Shown: positions 1 to 5,195, counted from the first letter of the stretch. The stretch is DNA of 5,199 nt from Clostridia bacterium (GCA_017472105.1 JAFUQY010000016.1:1-5199); one strand, 5' to 3'. The notes: a model not told the origin generated them from the letters alone. A program made the numbers and translations.

Positions 1-99
1 CGCGGCACGGTCAGCCTCCGGAATCTCGTTTTTGCGGCGGCATATATTCTTGAGTGTGCCGGTGTCGTCATCGCCTATTTCAGCAAACGTGTGAGATAA
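1..99 (+). CDS. C-terminal fragment of a membrane protein (5' truncated by window edge)
   Basis: Frame 1 is open from the first base to TAA at 97-99, giving the last 32 residues of a protein that begins outside the window. Residues 9-28 of the fragment (LVFAAAYILECAGVVIAYFS) form one hydrophobic stretch that looks like a final transmembrane helix. It is followed by a short basic tail (KRVR), which by the positive-inside rule would lie in the cytoplasm. A terminator hairpin follows the stop by 7 bases, supporting this as a real gene end. The family cannot be identified from so short a piece. The frame is inferred from the hydrophobic helix plus basic tail and from the terminator position. Confidence 0.6.
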   Translation, partial: RGTVSLRNLVFAAAYILECAGVVIAYFSKRVR

Positions 100-106
100 C
101 GAAAAA

Positions 107-137
107 AGAGACTGTTTCCGTGTTGGATTCAGTCTCT
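107..137. terminator. Bidirectional intrinsic terminator between convergent genes
   Basis: AGAGACTG (107-114) and CAGTCTCT (130-137) form a perfect 8-bp stem around a 15-base loop. Read on the minus strand the stem is followed by six T residues (complement of the A-run at 102-107), making a good terminator for the minus-strand regulator gene, whose stop codon lies 30 bases away. Read on the plus strand the trailing sequence (CTTTGT) is weaker but would end the partial membrane-protein gene. Confidence 0.8.
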
Positions 138-167
138 CTTTGTATTCAAGTCAATCTGTATTATAAA

Positions 168-1202
168 TTATGCATTCTCCCTGAGATTCCCGCACAGCAT
201 GAATGCGCCGTCGTAAACCGCTGCCGTATCGGGGAGTGTCACCGCAGTCAGGCTCACGCATCCGGCAAACGCCGCGGCACCGACGGAGAGCACCGCATCG
301 GGCAGATTCACCCTCGTCAGGCTCACGCATCCGCGGAAAGCATCCCACTGGATTTCCTCCACGCGGCTGCTGCCGAAATTCACGGTTTTCAGCTTTTTGC
401 ATCCCATGAACGCACCCACACGGATCCGCGCGACATCCCTGCCGATCGTGACCGATTCGAGGTGGATGAATGCGTCAAAGGCATGTGCGCCAATGGAGGT
501 AATTCCGCTCCGGATCACGACCTTTTTCACGAGATGCCGGTACGGAGATCGTTCCTTCTTGCCGGAGAGCGCGGAGAACCGGTCCTCCATCTCGCCCCTG
601 CCGGAAAGCGTCATCACGCCGTCTTCATCGATCCGCCACGCGATGTTTCCGCCCCAGATTCCCTCAGCTGGCAGCACAGGTTCCGGATCAATCACGCTCA
701 GGTCAATGCCGCCGAGGTAGGTCTCTCCGCTGCATGCACGGATTTTCGGCAGCTCATACGTCATGCCGTCCGTTCTGAACCGGATCGCGTACTGCTTTTC
801 ACTGCCCGTTGAGCCGATGAAGAAGCCGCTCTCGTCCGCGGTCATTTTGGTGATGCATCTGCCGTCCGATGCGATGACTTCCGCTTCGCCGTGAGGAATT
901 CCCGCACGCTTTCCGCTGTCGATGATATAGCCGGATACCGCGCGGTGCGATGTGCTGTCAATGAACGGCGTGTAGGAGTGGATCACTTCCATAATGCCGT
1001 CGTCGTCCGTGTAGGGATCGAGGAGCTGTGCCGAGGATACATTGTACAGTTCCGCAATCACCTGAACGGATTCGATATCCGGTTCCGTGATGCCCCTTTC
1101 CCACTTCATGACGGTCTGGCGGCATACGTCCAGCTTTTCGGCAAGCTGTGCCTGTGTCATGCCGTGCTCCTTGCGCAGCTTGTGTATTTTCATACCGAGC
1201 AT
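168..1202 (-). CDS. XRE-family HTH regulator fused to BspA-like leucine-rich repeats
   Basis: This is a 344-aa protein with no signal peptide or membrane segment, so it is probably cytoplasmic. Residues 4-61 are a Cro/C1-type helix-turn-helix, with second helix TQAQLAEKL (16-24) and recognition helix CRQTVMKWERG (27-37). Residues about 91-168 (GYIIDSGKRAGIPHGEAEV onward, then a DESGFF turn) resemble a carboxypeptidase-regulatory-like beta-sandwich. Residues 183-205 (WGGNIAWRIDEDGVMTLSG) match the module that commonly precedes BspA-type repeats in secreted clostridial proteins. Residues about 228-340 carry leucine-rich repeats of the GAFxGCxxLxxVxLP type, with Cys at 268, 292, 315 and 337, spaced 22-24 residues. 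The start at 1202 is chosen because GGGAGGAG lies 5 bases upstream; an ATG at 1217 would overlap that site and one at 1193 sits too far from it. The gene is divergent from paaK, so autoregulation or paaK control is possible but unproven. The ligand is unknown. Confidence 0.88.
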   Translation of the reverse strand: MLGMKIHKLRKEHGMTQAQLAEKLDVCRQTVMKWERGITEPDIESVQVIAELYNVSSAQLLDPYTDDDGIMEVIHSYTPFIDSTSHRAVSGYIIDSGKRAGIPHGEAEVIASDGRCITKMTADESGFFIGSTGSEKQYAIRFRTDGMTYELPKIRACSGETYLGGIDLSVIDPEPVLPAEGIWGGNIAWRIDEDGVMTLSGRGEMEDRFSALSGKKERSPYRHLVKKVVIRSGITSIGAHAFDAFIHLESVTIGRDVARIRVGAFMGCKKLKTVNFGSSRVEEIQWDAFRGCVSLTRVNLPDAVLSVGAAAFAGCVSLTAVTLPDTAAVYDGAFMLCGNLRENA

Positions 1203-1207
1203 AGCGT

Positions 1208-1215
1208 CTCCTCCC
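1208..1215 (-). promoter_or_regulatory. Ribosome binding site fixing the HTH-LRR start
   Basis: On the minus strand GGGAGGAG is followed by five bases (ACGCT) and ATG at 1202. It overlaps the upstream in-frame ATG at 1217, which is therefore unlikely to be the start, and it is 14 bases from the ATG at 1193. Confidence 0.8.
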
Positions 1216-1241
1216 ATCTGCGGACAGTTGTGCTGGTACTT

Positions 1242-1270
1242 ATTTTATCACAAATTTTCCGATTTGTACA
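1242..1270 (-). promoter_or_regulatory. Putative promoter of the HTH-LRR gene
   Basis: On the minus strand TGTACA (1270-1265, four of six matches to TTGACA) is followed by a 17-base spacer and TAAAAT (1247-1242, five of six matches to TATAAT). The predicted start near 1235 would leave a leader of about 33 bases. The spacer contains a perfect 6-bp inverted repeat (ACAAAT, six bases, ATTTGT), a position where a repressor would block transcription. Confidence 0.5.
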
Positions 1271-1320
1271 GGGCGGCAGTACACACTGATTTGTGTTTTT
1301 TTCGTTTTTATCCGACAAAT
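1250..1320. repeat. Cluster of four ACAAAT/ATTTGT half-sites, candidate operator
   Basis: ACAAAT occurs at 1250-1255 and 1315-1320, and its complement ATTTGT at 1262-1267 and 1289-1294. The first two form a perfect inverted repeat with a 6-base centre, lying between the -35 and -10 of the regulator promoter. A second small inverted repeat, TGTAC (1265-1269) and GTACA (1279-1283), overlaps the -35. XRE-family proteins usually bind short inverted repeats at their own promoter, so autoregulation is a reasonable inference. The region is AT-rich, so chance recurrence is not excluded. Confidence 0.3.
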
Positions 1321-1432
1321 CCGTCCTGCCGCCACAGTATCGTTTTGTGTAATTTTGATTCTCCGACTGCCCCAAAATTCCTTCGCGCGGTGAAATTTTA
1401 TACAATTTTAACGTATTTTTTCCGAAATCCCA

Positions 1433-1461
1433 TTGACAGAAACCGCAATTCGTGTTTTAAT
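1433..1461 (+). promoter_or_regulatory. Putative sigma-A-like promoter of the paaK operon
   Basis: A perfect TTGACA at 1433-1438 is followed 17 bases later by TTTAAT (1456-1461). TAATAT at 1458-1463 is an alternative -10 with a 19-base spacer. Predicted transcription starts near 1468-1471, giving a leader of about 72-75 bases. The divergent spacer upstream is AT-rich and holds no convincing gene on either strand. Confidence 0.6.
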
Positions 1462-1519
1462 ATAAGACAGTATCATTTTGATTTGTTCTTCTCAATTTTT
1501 ACCTTCATACTCTACACAC

Positions 1520-1536
1520 ATAATCGAAAGGATTAT
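1520..1536 (+). promoter_or_regulatory. Ribosome binding site displayed in a small hairpin upstream of paaK
   Basis: ATAATC (1520-1525) and GATTAT (1531-1536) are perfect inverted repeats around the loop GAAAG. The only plausible Shine-Dalgarno, AAAGGA (1527-1532), sits in the loop and the first two bases of the 3' arm, 10 bases before the ATG at 1543. The stem is short and AT-rich, so it is probably weak. It could still modulate translation. Confidence 0.45.
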
Positions 1537-1542
1537 CGGAAC

Positions 1543-2850
1543 ATGCAGAATTACTACCAGAAAGAAATCGAAACCGCCTCCCGGGACGAGCTCCGCGCAT
1601 TACAGGACGAACGCCTCATCAAGACTCTCAACCACGTCTGGAACAACAACGAATACTACCGCAACAAGATGAAGGCGCAGGGCGTTGAACCCGGTGACGT
1701 CAAGTCCCAGGAAGACCTCTGGAAGCTCCCCTTCATCACCAAGGATGACCTCCGCGAAGCATATCCCTACGGACTCATGTCCATGCCCCTCTCCGCGTGC
1801 AACAAGATCCAGTCCACCTCCGGCACCACCGGCAAGCGCGTTATCGCATTCTACACCCAGCACGACGTGGACGTGTGGTATGACATGTGCGCACGTGCCA
1901 TCATGGCGGCAGGCGGTACCCGCGACGACGTCGTTCAGGTATGCTACGGCTACGGTCTCTTCACCGGCGGCCCCGGTCTCAACGGCGGTTCCGAAAAGGT
2001 AGGTTCTCTTACCCTTCCCATGTCCTCCGGCAATACCGAACGTCAGCTCCAGTTCATGGTTGACCTTCAGTCCACAATCATCTGCTGCACACCTTCCTAC
2101 GCGTCCTACCTCGCAGAATCCATCTACGAAAAGGGCATCCGCGACCAGATCAAGCTCAAAGCAGGTATTTTCGGCGCAGAAGCATGGACCGAAGAAATGC
2201 GTCACGATATCGAACAGAAGCTCGGCATCAAGGCATACGATATCTACGGTCTGACCGAACTCTGCGGCCCCGGCGTTGCATTCGAATGCTCCGAACAGAC
2301 CGGCATGCACATCAACGAAGACCACTTCATCATCGAAACCATCGACCCCAAGACCGGCAAGGTTCTTCCCGAAGGCGAACGCGGCGAAATGGTATTCACT
2401 GCCATCACCAAGGAAGCATTCCCGCTCATGCGCTACCGTACCAAGGACATCGCGATCCTCTCCCGCAAGCCCTGTTCCTGCGGCCGTACCTTCGTGAAGA
2501 TGTCCAAGATCCTCGGCAGAAGCGACGACATGCTCATCATCAAGGGCGTCAACGTATTCCCGTCCCAGATCGAACAGGTTCTGCTCGCAAAGGGTCTGAC
2601 CTCCAACTACCAGATCATCGTAGACCGTCAGGGCACCACCGACTCCATCGACGTACTGGTTGAAATGACTCCCGAACTCTTCTCCGATACCGTCGGCGAC
2701 ATCCACCAGAAGGAAAAGGAAATCATCGGCGCACTCAAGGATATGCTCGGCATTCTCGCAAACGTTGCCATCGTGGAACCCAAGTCCATCGTCCGCAGCG
2801 AAGGCAAGGCAGTCCGCGTAATTGACAAGAGAAAGCTGTACAACGCGTAA
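1543..2850 (+). CDS. paaK: Phenylacetate-CoA ligase (aryl-acid-CoA ligase, ANL superfamily)
   Basis: This cytosolic 435-aa enzyme has the usual length for PaaK. The family joins phenylacetate or a related aryl acid to coenzyme A using ATP, through an acyl-adenylate. Visible motifs in order are the phosphate-binding loop STSGTTGKR (91-99), the substrate-pocket region YGYGLFTGGPGLNGG (135-149), GAEAW (211-215), the adenylate motif YGLTE (235-239), RYRTKD (297-302) with the ribose-binding Asp302, the hinge region GRSDDMLIIKGVNVFP (325-340), and SEGKAVRV (419-426), with Lys422 as the likely adenylation lysine. Cys249, His256, Cys311 and Cys313 could form a metal site (inference). The reading frame is open upstream to 1087, but that part is antisense to the regulator and AT-rich spacer; ATG 1543 begins family-like sequence after a promoter and ribosome binding site. 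Almost every Glu is GAA, suggesting high expression. The ACT gene follows in the operon. The exact aryl substrate (phenylacetate, hydroxyphenylacetate or indoleacetate) cannot be read from the sequence. Confidence 0.93.
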   Translation: MQNYYQKEIETASRDELRALQDERLIKTLNHVWNNNEYYRNKMKAQGVEPGDVKSQEDLWKLPFITKDDLREAYPYGLMSMPLSACNKIQSTSGTTGKRVIAFYTQHDVDVWYDMCARAIMAAGGTRDDVVQVCYGYGLFTGGPGLNGGSEKVGSLTLPMSSGNTERQLQFMVDLQSTIICCTPSYASYLAESIYEKGIRDQIKLKAGIFGAEAWTEEMRHDIEQKLGIKAYDIYGLTELCGPGVAFECSEQTGMHINEDHFIIETIDPKTGKVLPEGERGEMVFTAITKEAFPLMRYRTKDIAILSRKPCSCGRTFVKMSKILGRSDDMLIIKGVNVFPSQIEQVLLAKGLTSNYQIIVDRQGTTDSIDVLVEMTPELFSDTVGDIHQKEKEIIGALKDMLGILANVAIVEPKSIVRSEGKAVRVIDKRKLYNA

Positions 2851-2890
2851 ACGCAAAAAACAATAAATCAAAATAAAAATTCTATCACTC

Positions 2891-2896
2891 AGGAGG
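2891..2896 (+). promoter_or_regulatory. Strong ribosome binding site of the ACT-domain gene
   Basis: AGGAGG lies 9 bases before the ATG at 2906. The 55-base paaK-ACT gap is A-rich and unstructured, with no terminator or convincing promoter, so the two genes are probably co-transcribed. Confidence 0.85.
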
Positions 2897-2905
2897 TATT
2901 GCAAA

Positions 2906-3337
2906 ATGTCCGTAAAGCAGTTATCCATTTTTGCAGAGAACAGAAACGGTGCGATTTACGAGATCACGAAGATTCTTGCGAATGCGGGGATTGCGATCCG
3001 TGCGTTCAGCATCGCGGATACCCAGAACTACGGCGTACTGCGTCTGATCGTAAGTGACGTAAAGGCCGCAGCGGGTGCTCTGTCCGAAGCCGGCAAGATC
3101 GTGAACGTCACCGACGTCATCGGCGTTGAAATCAGCGACGCCAACGGCGGTCTGTGCGAACTGCTCCACGAAATCACAAAGGATGCAATCAACGTGGAAT
3201 ACCTGTATGCGTTCGTTGCTCCCACCGCGGGCGGCAAGGCATTCGTGGTTCTCCGCGTTGCCGACAACGACGTAACCGAAAAGGTTCTCACCGGCGCAGG
3301 CTTCACTCTGCTCACCGATGACGACCTCAAGCTGTAA
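2906..3337 (+). CDS. Tandem ACT-domain protein, probable amino-acid sensor
   Basis: The 143-aa protein consists of two consecutive ACT-like domains (beta-alpha-beta-beta-alpha-beta) and nothing else. The first spans residues about 3-70 (QLSIFAENRNGAIYEITKIL, then ADTQNYGVLRLIVSD). The second spans about 72-141 (VIGVEISDANGGLCELLHEI, then GGKAFVVLRVAD). ACT domains bind small ligands, usually amino acids, at interfaces between domains. NRNGAIYEI and ANGGLCELL occupy the loop-helix where ligands commonly bind. Stand-alone double-ACT proteins are often encoded beside phenylacetate-CoA ligase in anaerobes that ferment aromatic amino acids, as is the case here, so a regulatory role for the ligase or pathway is likely but unproven. 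There is no DNA-binding or catalytic domain. Its stop codon TAA (3335-3337) overlaps the ATG of the next gene by one base. Confidence 0.88.
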   Translation: MSVKQLSIFAENRNGAIYEITKILANAGIAIRAFSIADTQNYGVLRLIVSDVKAAAGALSEAGKIVNVTDVIGVEISDANGGLCELLHEITKDAINVEYLYAFVAPTAGGKAFVVLRVADNDVTEKVLTGAGFTLLTDDDLKL

Positions 3338-4962
3338 TGGCGGCGCGTCTTACGCTGAACGACCGTTATAATCCAAAAAGAGAAGACCGTTTATGCGGTC
3401 TTTTCTACTTCCTGTGGCTGGGAGAACACGGCCGCCATCAGCCTTACGATATTTCAGCCATTACCAAAGCCGATCCCGATGCGGGACACAAACCCGACTC
3501 TCCCGTGTGGGGCGGCATCGGTACCTACCACCACTGGGGTGAACCGCTCTACGGCTATTACTACTCCGATGACGAGTGGGTCGTGCGCCGTCACATGAAG
3601 CTGCTTACGCAGGCGGGCGTCGATTTCCTCTTCTTCGATACCACAAACGCTGTCATCTATGAAGATAATGCCAAGCTCGTCATGTCCGTCCTCGACGAAT
3701 ACCGCCGCGAGGGATGGAATACGCCGAAGGTCATGTTCTACACCAATACCGCATCCGGCGACACCGCACAGCGGATCTACGACAGCATCTACAAGCCCGG
3801 ATTCTGCCCGGAAACCTGGTTCCGCTGCGAAGGCAAGCCCGTCATCATCGCAAAGCCCGAGGAATGCTCGCCCGAAGTCCGCGAATTCTTCAACATCAAG
3901 CTGTCGCAGTGGCCGAACGAACCCGACAAGCGCGGCGGATGGCCGTGGATGGACTTCACCCGTCCCCAGCGTGCGTTCGACAACCTTGACGGCGTGCCCG
4001 AGTGCATCAATGTCTCCGTCGCACAGCATCCCCAGCTCCGGTTCGGTGACTCCGTCCTCTACGGTGAAAAGAGCAACTGCGGACGTGCGTTCCATGACGG
4101 CGCAAACGATCCTTCACCGGACGCATACAAGCACTGCGGCAACTTCATCGAGCAGTTCGAGCGCGCCATTGAAGCCGATGTCCCCGTCACCCTCCTGACC
4201 GGATGGAACGAATGGATCGCCGGACGGTGGCAGGGTATTCCCGAGCGCCCCATCATGTTCGTCGACTGCGCCAACCATGAGTACAGCCGGGATATCGAAA
4301 TGATGCGCGGCGGGTACGGCGACAATTATTACCTCACCATGTGCGACTATATCCGCCGGCTCAAAGGTGACGATCCCATGCCGGTGCTTGAGAACGGTGC
4401 ATCCCTCACCTTCCCCGGCTACCCGGACGGCAATCTGCCCCGCGATCACGAAGGCTACGGATGCTCGTTCCTGAACATGAGCGGACGCCACTGTATCCGT
4501 TCCGTCGGTGCAGAAAACAACGAAGACTGCGTGAAGATCACCGTCACCACCGCCCATCCCATCGACAATGCTCCCGCAATCGAGCCGGAGAGCGAACTGG
4601 AAGCCATGCTGGCGCAGTTTGATCTTTCCGCTGACCGAGACGGCGCATTCCTGTGGGTCTTCTGCGAAACCGACGGCGGCATGTTCCTGCTCAATCACAC
4701 CATGGACGGCGGCACCGCATCCGTCATGCGCGTCACAGAGGAAAACGAACGGTACACCTTCACGCCGGAAGGCACCATCCCCTGTTCTGTCGACGGCAAT
4801 ACCCTCACGCTCACCGTCCCGAAGGCATCCATCGGACTGGCGAAAAATCTCCTGCTCCGCGTCATTGACAGCCGTGATCCCGTGGAAGCCCCCGCGGATT
4901 TCTACGACCACGGCGACTGCCTCCCGCTCGGGCGGATGTGGTACGGGGTGACAGTGAAGTAA
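3337..4962 (+). CDS. Glycoside hydrolase-like protein (GH71/GH99-like barrel plus C-terminal beta domain)
   Basis: This 541-aa protein has no signal peptide or membrane segment, so it is predicted cytoplasmic. Residues about 18-345 look like an (alpha/beta)8-barrel of the GH71/GH99-like type, judged from LFYFLWLGEHG (22-32), GVDFLFFDTTN (94-104), the Trp-rich QWPNEPDKRGGWPW (191-204), GWNEW (289-293), and a segment ending the barrel (SRDIEMM, GGYGDNYY). Such folds cleave alpha-linked glycans such as mannan or glucan, but the substrate cannot be told here. Glu292 in WNEW is a candidate catalytic residue; the second Glu three residues on, present in GH99 (NEWHE), is Ala295. Residues about 370-541 form a separate beta-rich domain with a DFYDHGDCLPLGRM ending, resembling carbohydrate-binding or DOMON-like sandwiches. 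ATG 3337 is the only start before conserved sequence. It overlaps the ACT stop as TAATG, and there is no clear Shine-Dalgarno, so translation probably depends on coupling. Confidence 0.8.
   Translation: MAARLTLNDRYNPKREDRLCGLFYFLWLGEHGRHQPYDISAITKADPDAGHKPDSPVWGGIGTYHHWGEPLYGYYYSDDEWVVRRHMKLLTQAGVDFLFFDTTNAVIYEDNAKLVMSVLDEYRREGWNTPKVMFYTNTASGDTAQRIYDSIYKPGFCPETWFRCEGKPVIIAKPEECSPEVREFFNIKLSQWPNEPDKRGGWPWMDFTRPQRAFDNLDGVPECINVSVAQHPQLRFGDSVLYGEKSNCGRAFHDGANDPSPDAYKHCGNFIEQFERAIEADVPVTLLTGWNEWIAGRWQGIPERPIMFVDCANHEYSRDIEMMRGGYGDNYYLTMCDYIRRLKGDDPMPVLENGASLTFPGYPDGNLPRDHEGYGCSFLNMSGRHCIRSVGAENNEDCVKITVTTAHPIDNAPAIEPESELEAMLAQFDLSADRDGAFLWVFCETDGGMFLLNHTMDGGTASVMRVTEENERYTFTPEGTIPCSVDGNTLTLTVPKASIGLAKNLLLRVIDSRDPVEAPADFYDHGDCLPLGRMWYGVTVK
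3381..3404 (+). promoter_or_regulatory. Terminator-like hairpin inside the 5' end of the hydrolase gene
   Basis: AAGACCG (3383-3389) and CGGTCTT (3396-3402) form a perfect 7-bp stem with loop TTTATG. It extends to 9 bp with a G-T wobble and ends in a TTTT run after an upstream A-run (3376-3380). It begins 43 bases after the ACT stop, a typical terminator position, yet lies in codons about 15-23 of the hydrolase. It could cause partial termination when translation is not coupled. The T-tract is short, so strength is uncertain. Confidence 0.4.
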
Positions 4963-4968
4963 ATATCC

Positions 4969-4997
4969 TTGACAGCCGATGCTGTTTGTGCTATTAT
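4969..4997 (+). promoter_or_regulatory. Strong promoter immediately after the hydrolase stop codon
   Basis: TTGACA (4969-4974) is a perfect -35, followed by an optimal 17-base spacer and TATTAT (4992-4997, five of six matches). TATAAT also occurs at 4995-5000 with a 20-base spacer. The predicted start is near G5004. The box begins 7 bases after the stop codon, and no open reading frame of useful size follows, pointing to a non-coding transcript. Confidence 0.75.
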
Positions 4998-5003
4998 AAT
5001 ATT

Positions 5004-5158
5004 GATTTCAAAATCAGGCATGAAATTTGCTTTCAAGCCAAATCTGTATCGGAGTGGTTAACCGGTACAGCGGAATTTCGCAATACGGCGGAGTTCCGTT
5101 CAAACGCAATAATTTCAGAAGAACGGCAGGATTCGCACCCCTGCTGTTTTTCATTTTT
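5004..5158 (+). ncRNA. Putative structured small RNA of about 150 nt, family not recognised
   Basis: The region between a strong promoter and an intrinsic terminator holds no convincing open reading frame but is rich in stems. Hairpin A is CTGTATCGG (5044-5052) and CCGGTACAG (5062-5070), nine pairs with one G-U and loop AGTGGTTAA. Hairpin B directly abuts it: CGGAATTTCGC (5071-5081) and GCGGAGTTCCG (5088-5098), eleven pairs with two G-U and loop AATACG. G-U wobbles in otherwise perfect stems favour selection for RNA rather than DNA palindromes. A 5' hairpin (5017-5025 with 5031-5039, one A-A mismatch) competes with a longer-range helix TGAAATT (5021-5027) and AATTTCA (5111-5117) that would enclose both hairpins. 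CGCAATA repeats at 5079-5085 and 5105-5111. It is not a tRNA, tmRNA, 6S or signal-recognition RNA by inspection. It may be a trans-acting small RNA, or less likely a riboswitch-like leader. Read-through from the upstream operon would also produce it, since no terminator intervenes. Confidence 0.6.
5122..5158 (+). terminator. Intrinsic terminator of the small RNA and the operon
   Basis: CGGCAGG (5124-5130) and CCTGCTG (5140-5146) form a 7-bp stem with one G-U pair around a 9-base loop, extendable by two A-T pairs. Five T residues, CA, then five more T residues (5147-5158) follow. It is the first terminator after the three-gene operon as well as after the small-RNA promoter. Confidence 0.75.
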
Positions 5159-5165
5159 GCATCAA

Positions 5166-5195
5166 AAAAGGACACATTTTTACGTGTGTCCTTTT
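5166..5195. terminator. Second, bidirectional intrinsic terminator
   Basis: AAAAGGACACA (5166-5176) and TGTGTCCTTTT (5185-5195) are a perfect 11-bp stem with an 8-base loop. The A-run from 5164 gives a six-T tail when read on the minus strand, so it is likely the terminator of a convergent minus-strand gene beyond the window, and a backup terminator on the plus strand. Confidence 0.8.

Noticed and set aside
54..812. 252-codon plus-strand frame opposite the HTH-LRR gene
   Set aside because: It crosses the terminator at 107-137, has no ribosome binding site or recognisable domain, and is opposed by a gene with clear HTH and leucine-rich-repeat motifs.
1281..1302. Small hairpin ACACA/TGTGT followed by a T-run, terminator-like on the plus strand
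   Set aside because: The stem is only five AT-rich pairs and no plus-strand gene lies upstream to terminate. The T-rich tract is ordinary for this spacer.
1272..1333. GGCGGCAG (1272-1279) and CTGCCGCC (1326-1333) inverted repeat in the divergent spacer
   Set aside because: The arms are perfect but 46 bases apart, with no defined transcript across both and no T-run after the second arm. Chance or a weak long-range structure cannot be separated.
1087..1542. Upstream in-frame extension of paaK by 152 codons
   Set aside because: It runs antisense through the start of the HTH gene and across the AT-rich promoter spacer, resembles no PaaK sequence, and lies upstream of the TTGACA promoter. The 435-aa product from 1543 has normal family length.
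1600..2928. 442-codon open frame on the minus strand opposite paaK
   Set aside because: Its translation is a low-complexity run of Gly, Ala, Val, Asp and His typical of the antisense of a codon-biased gene. The plus strand carries all PaaK motifs, and there is no ribosome site or domain on the minus strand.
4114..4911. 265-codon minus-strand frame opposite the hydrolase gene (also 3454-4095)
   Set aside because: The low-complexity translations have no domain or start signals. The plus strand carries conserved barrel motifs across the same bases.
5020..5061. 13-codon ORF (MKFAFKPNLYRSG) inside the small RNA, possible leader peptide
   Set aside because: The only purine-rich element upstream (AGG) is one base from the ATG, too close to work, and the ORF ends in the loop of hairpin A. 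There is no run of regulatory codons.
5044..5146. tRNA-like signals: D-arm-like TCGG-AGTGGTTAA-CCGG, and T-arm-like GCAGG-ATTCGCACC-CCTGC
   Set aside because: No 7-bp acceptor stem can be formed around them, the T-loop-like segment has nine bases instead of seven, and there is no anticodon arm of correct geometry. The second hairpin is better explained as a terminator.
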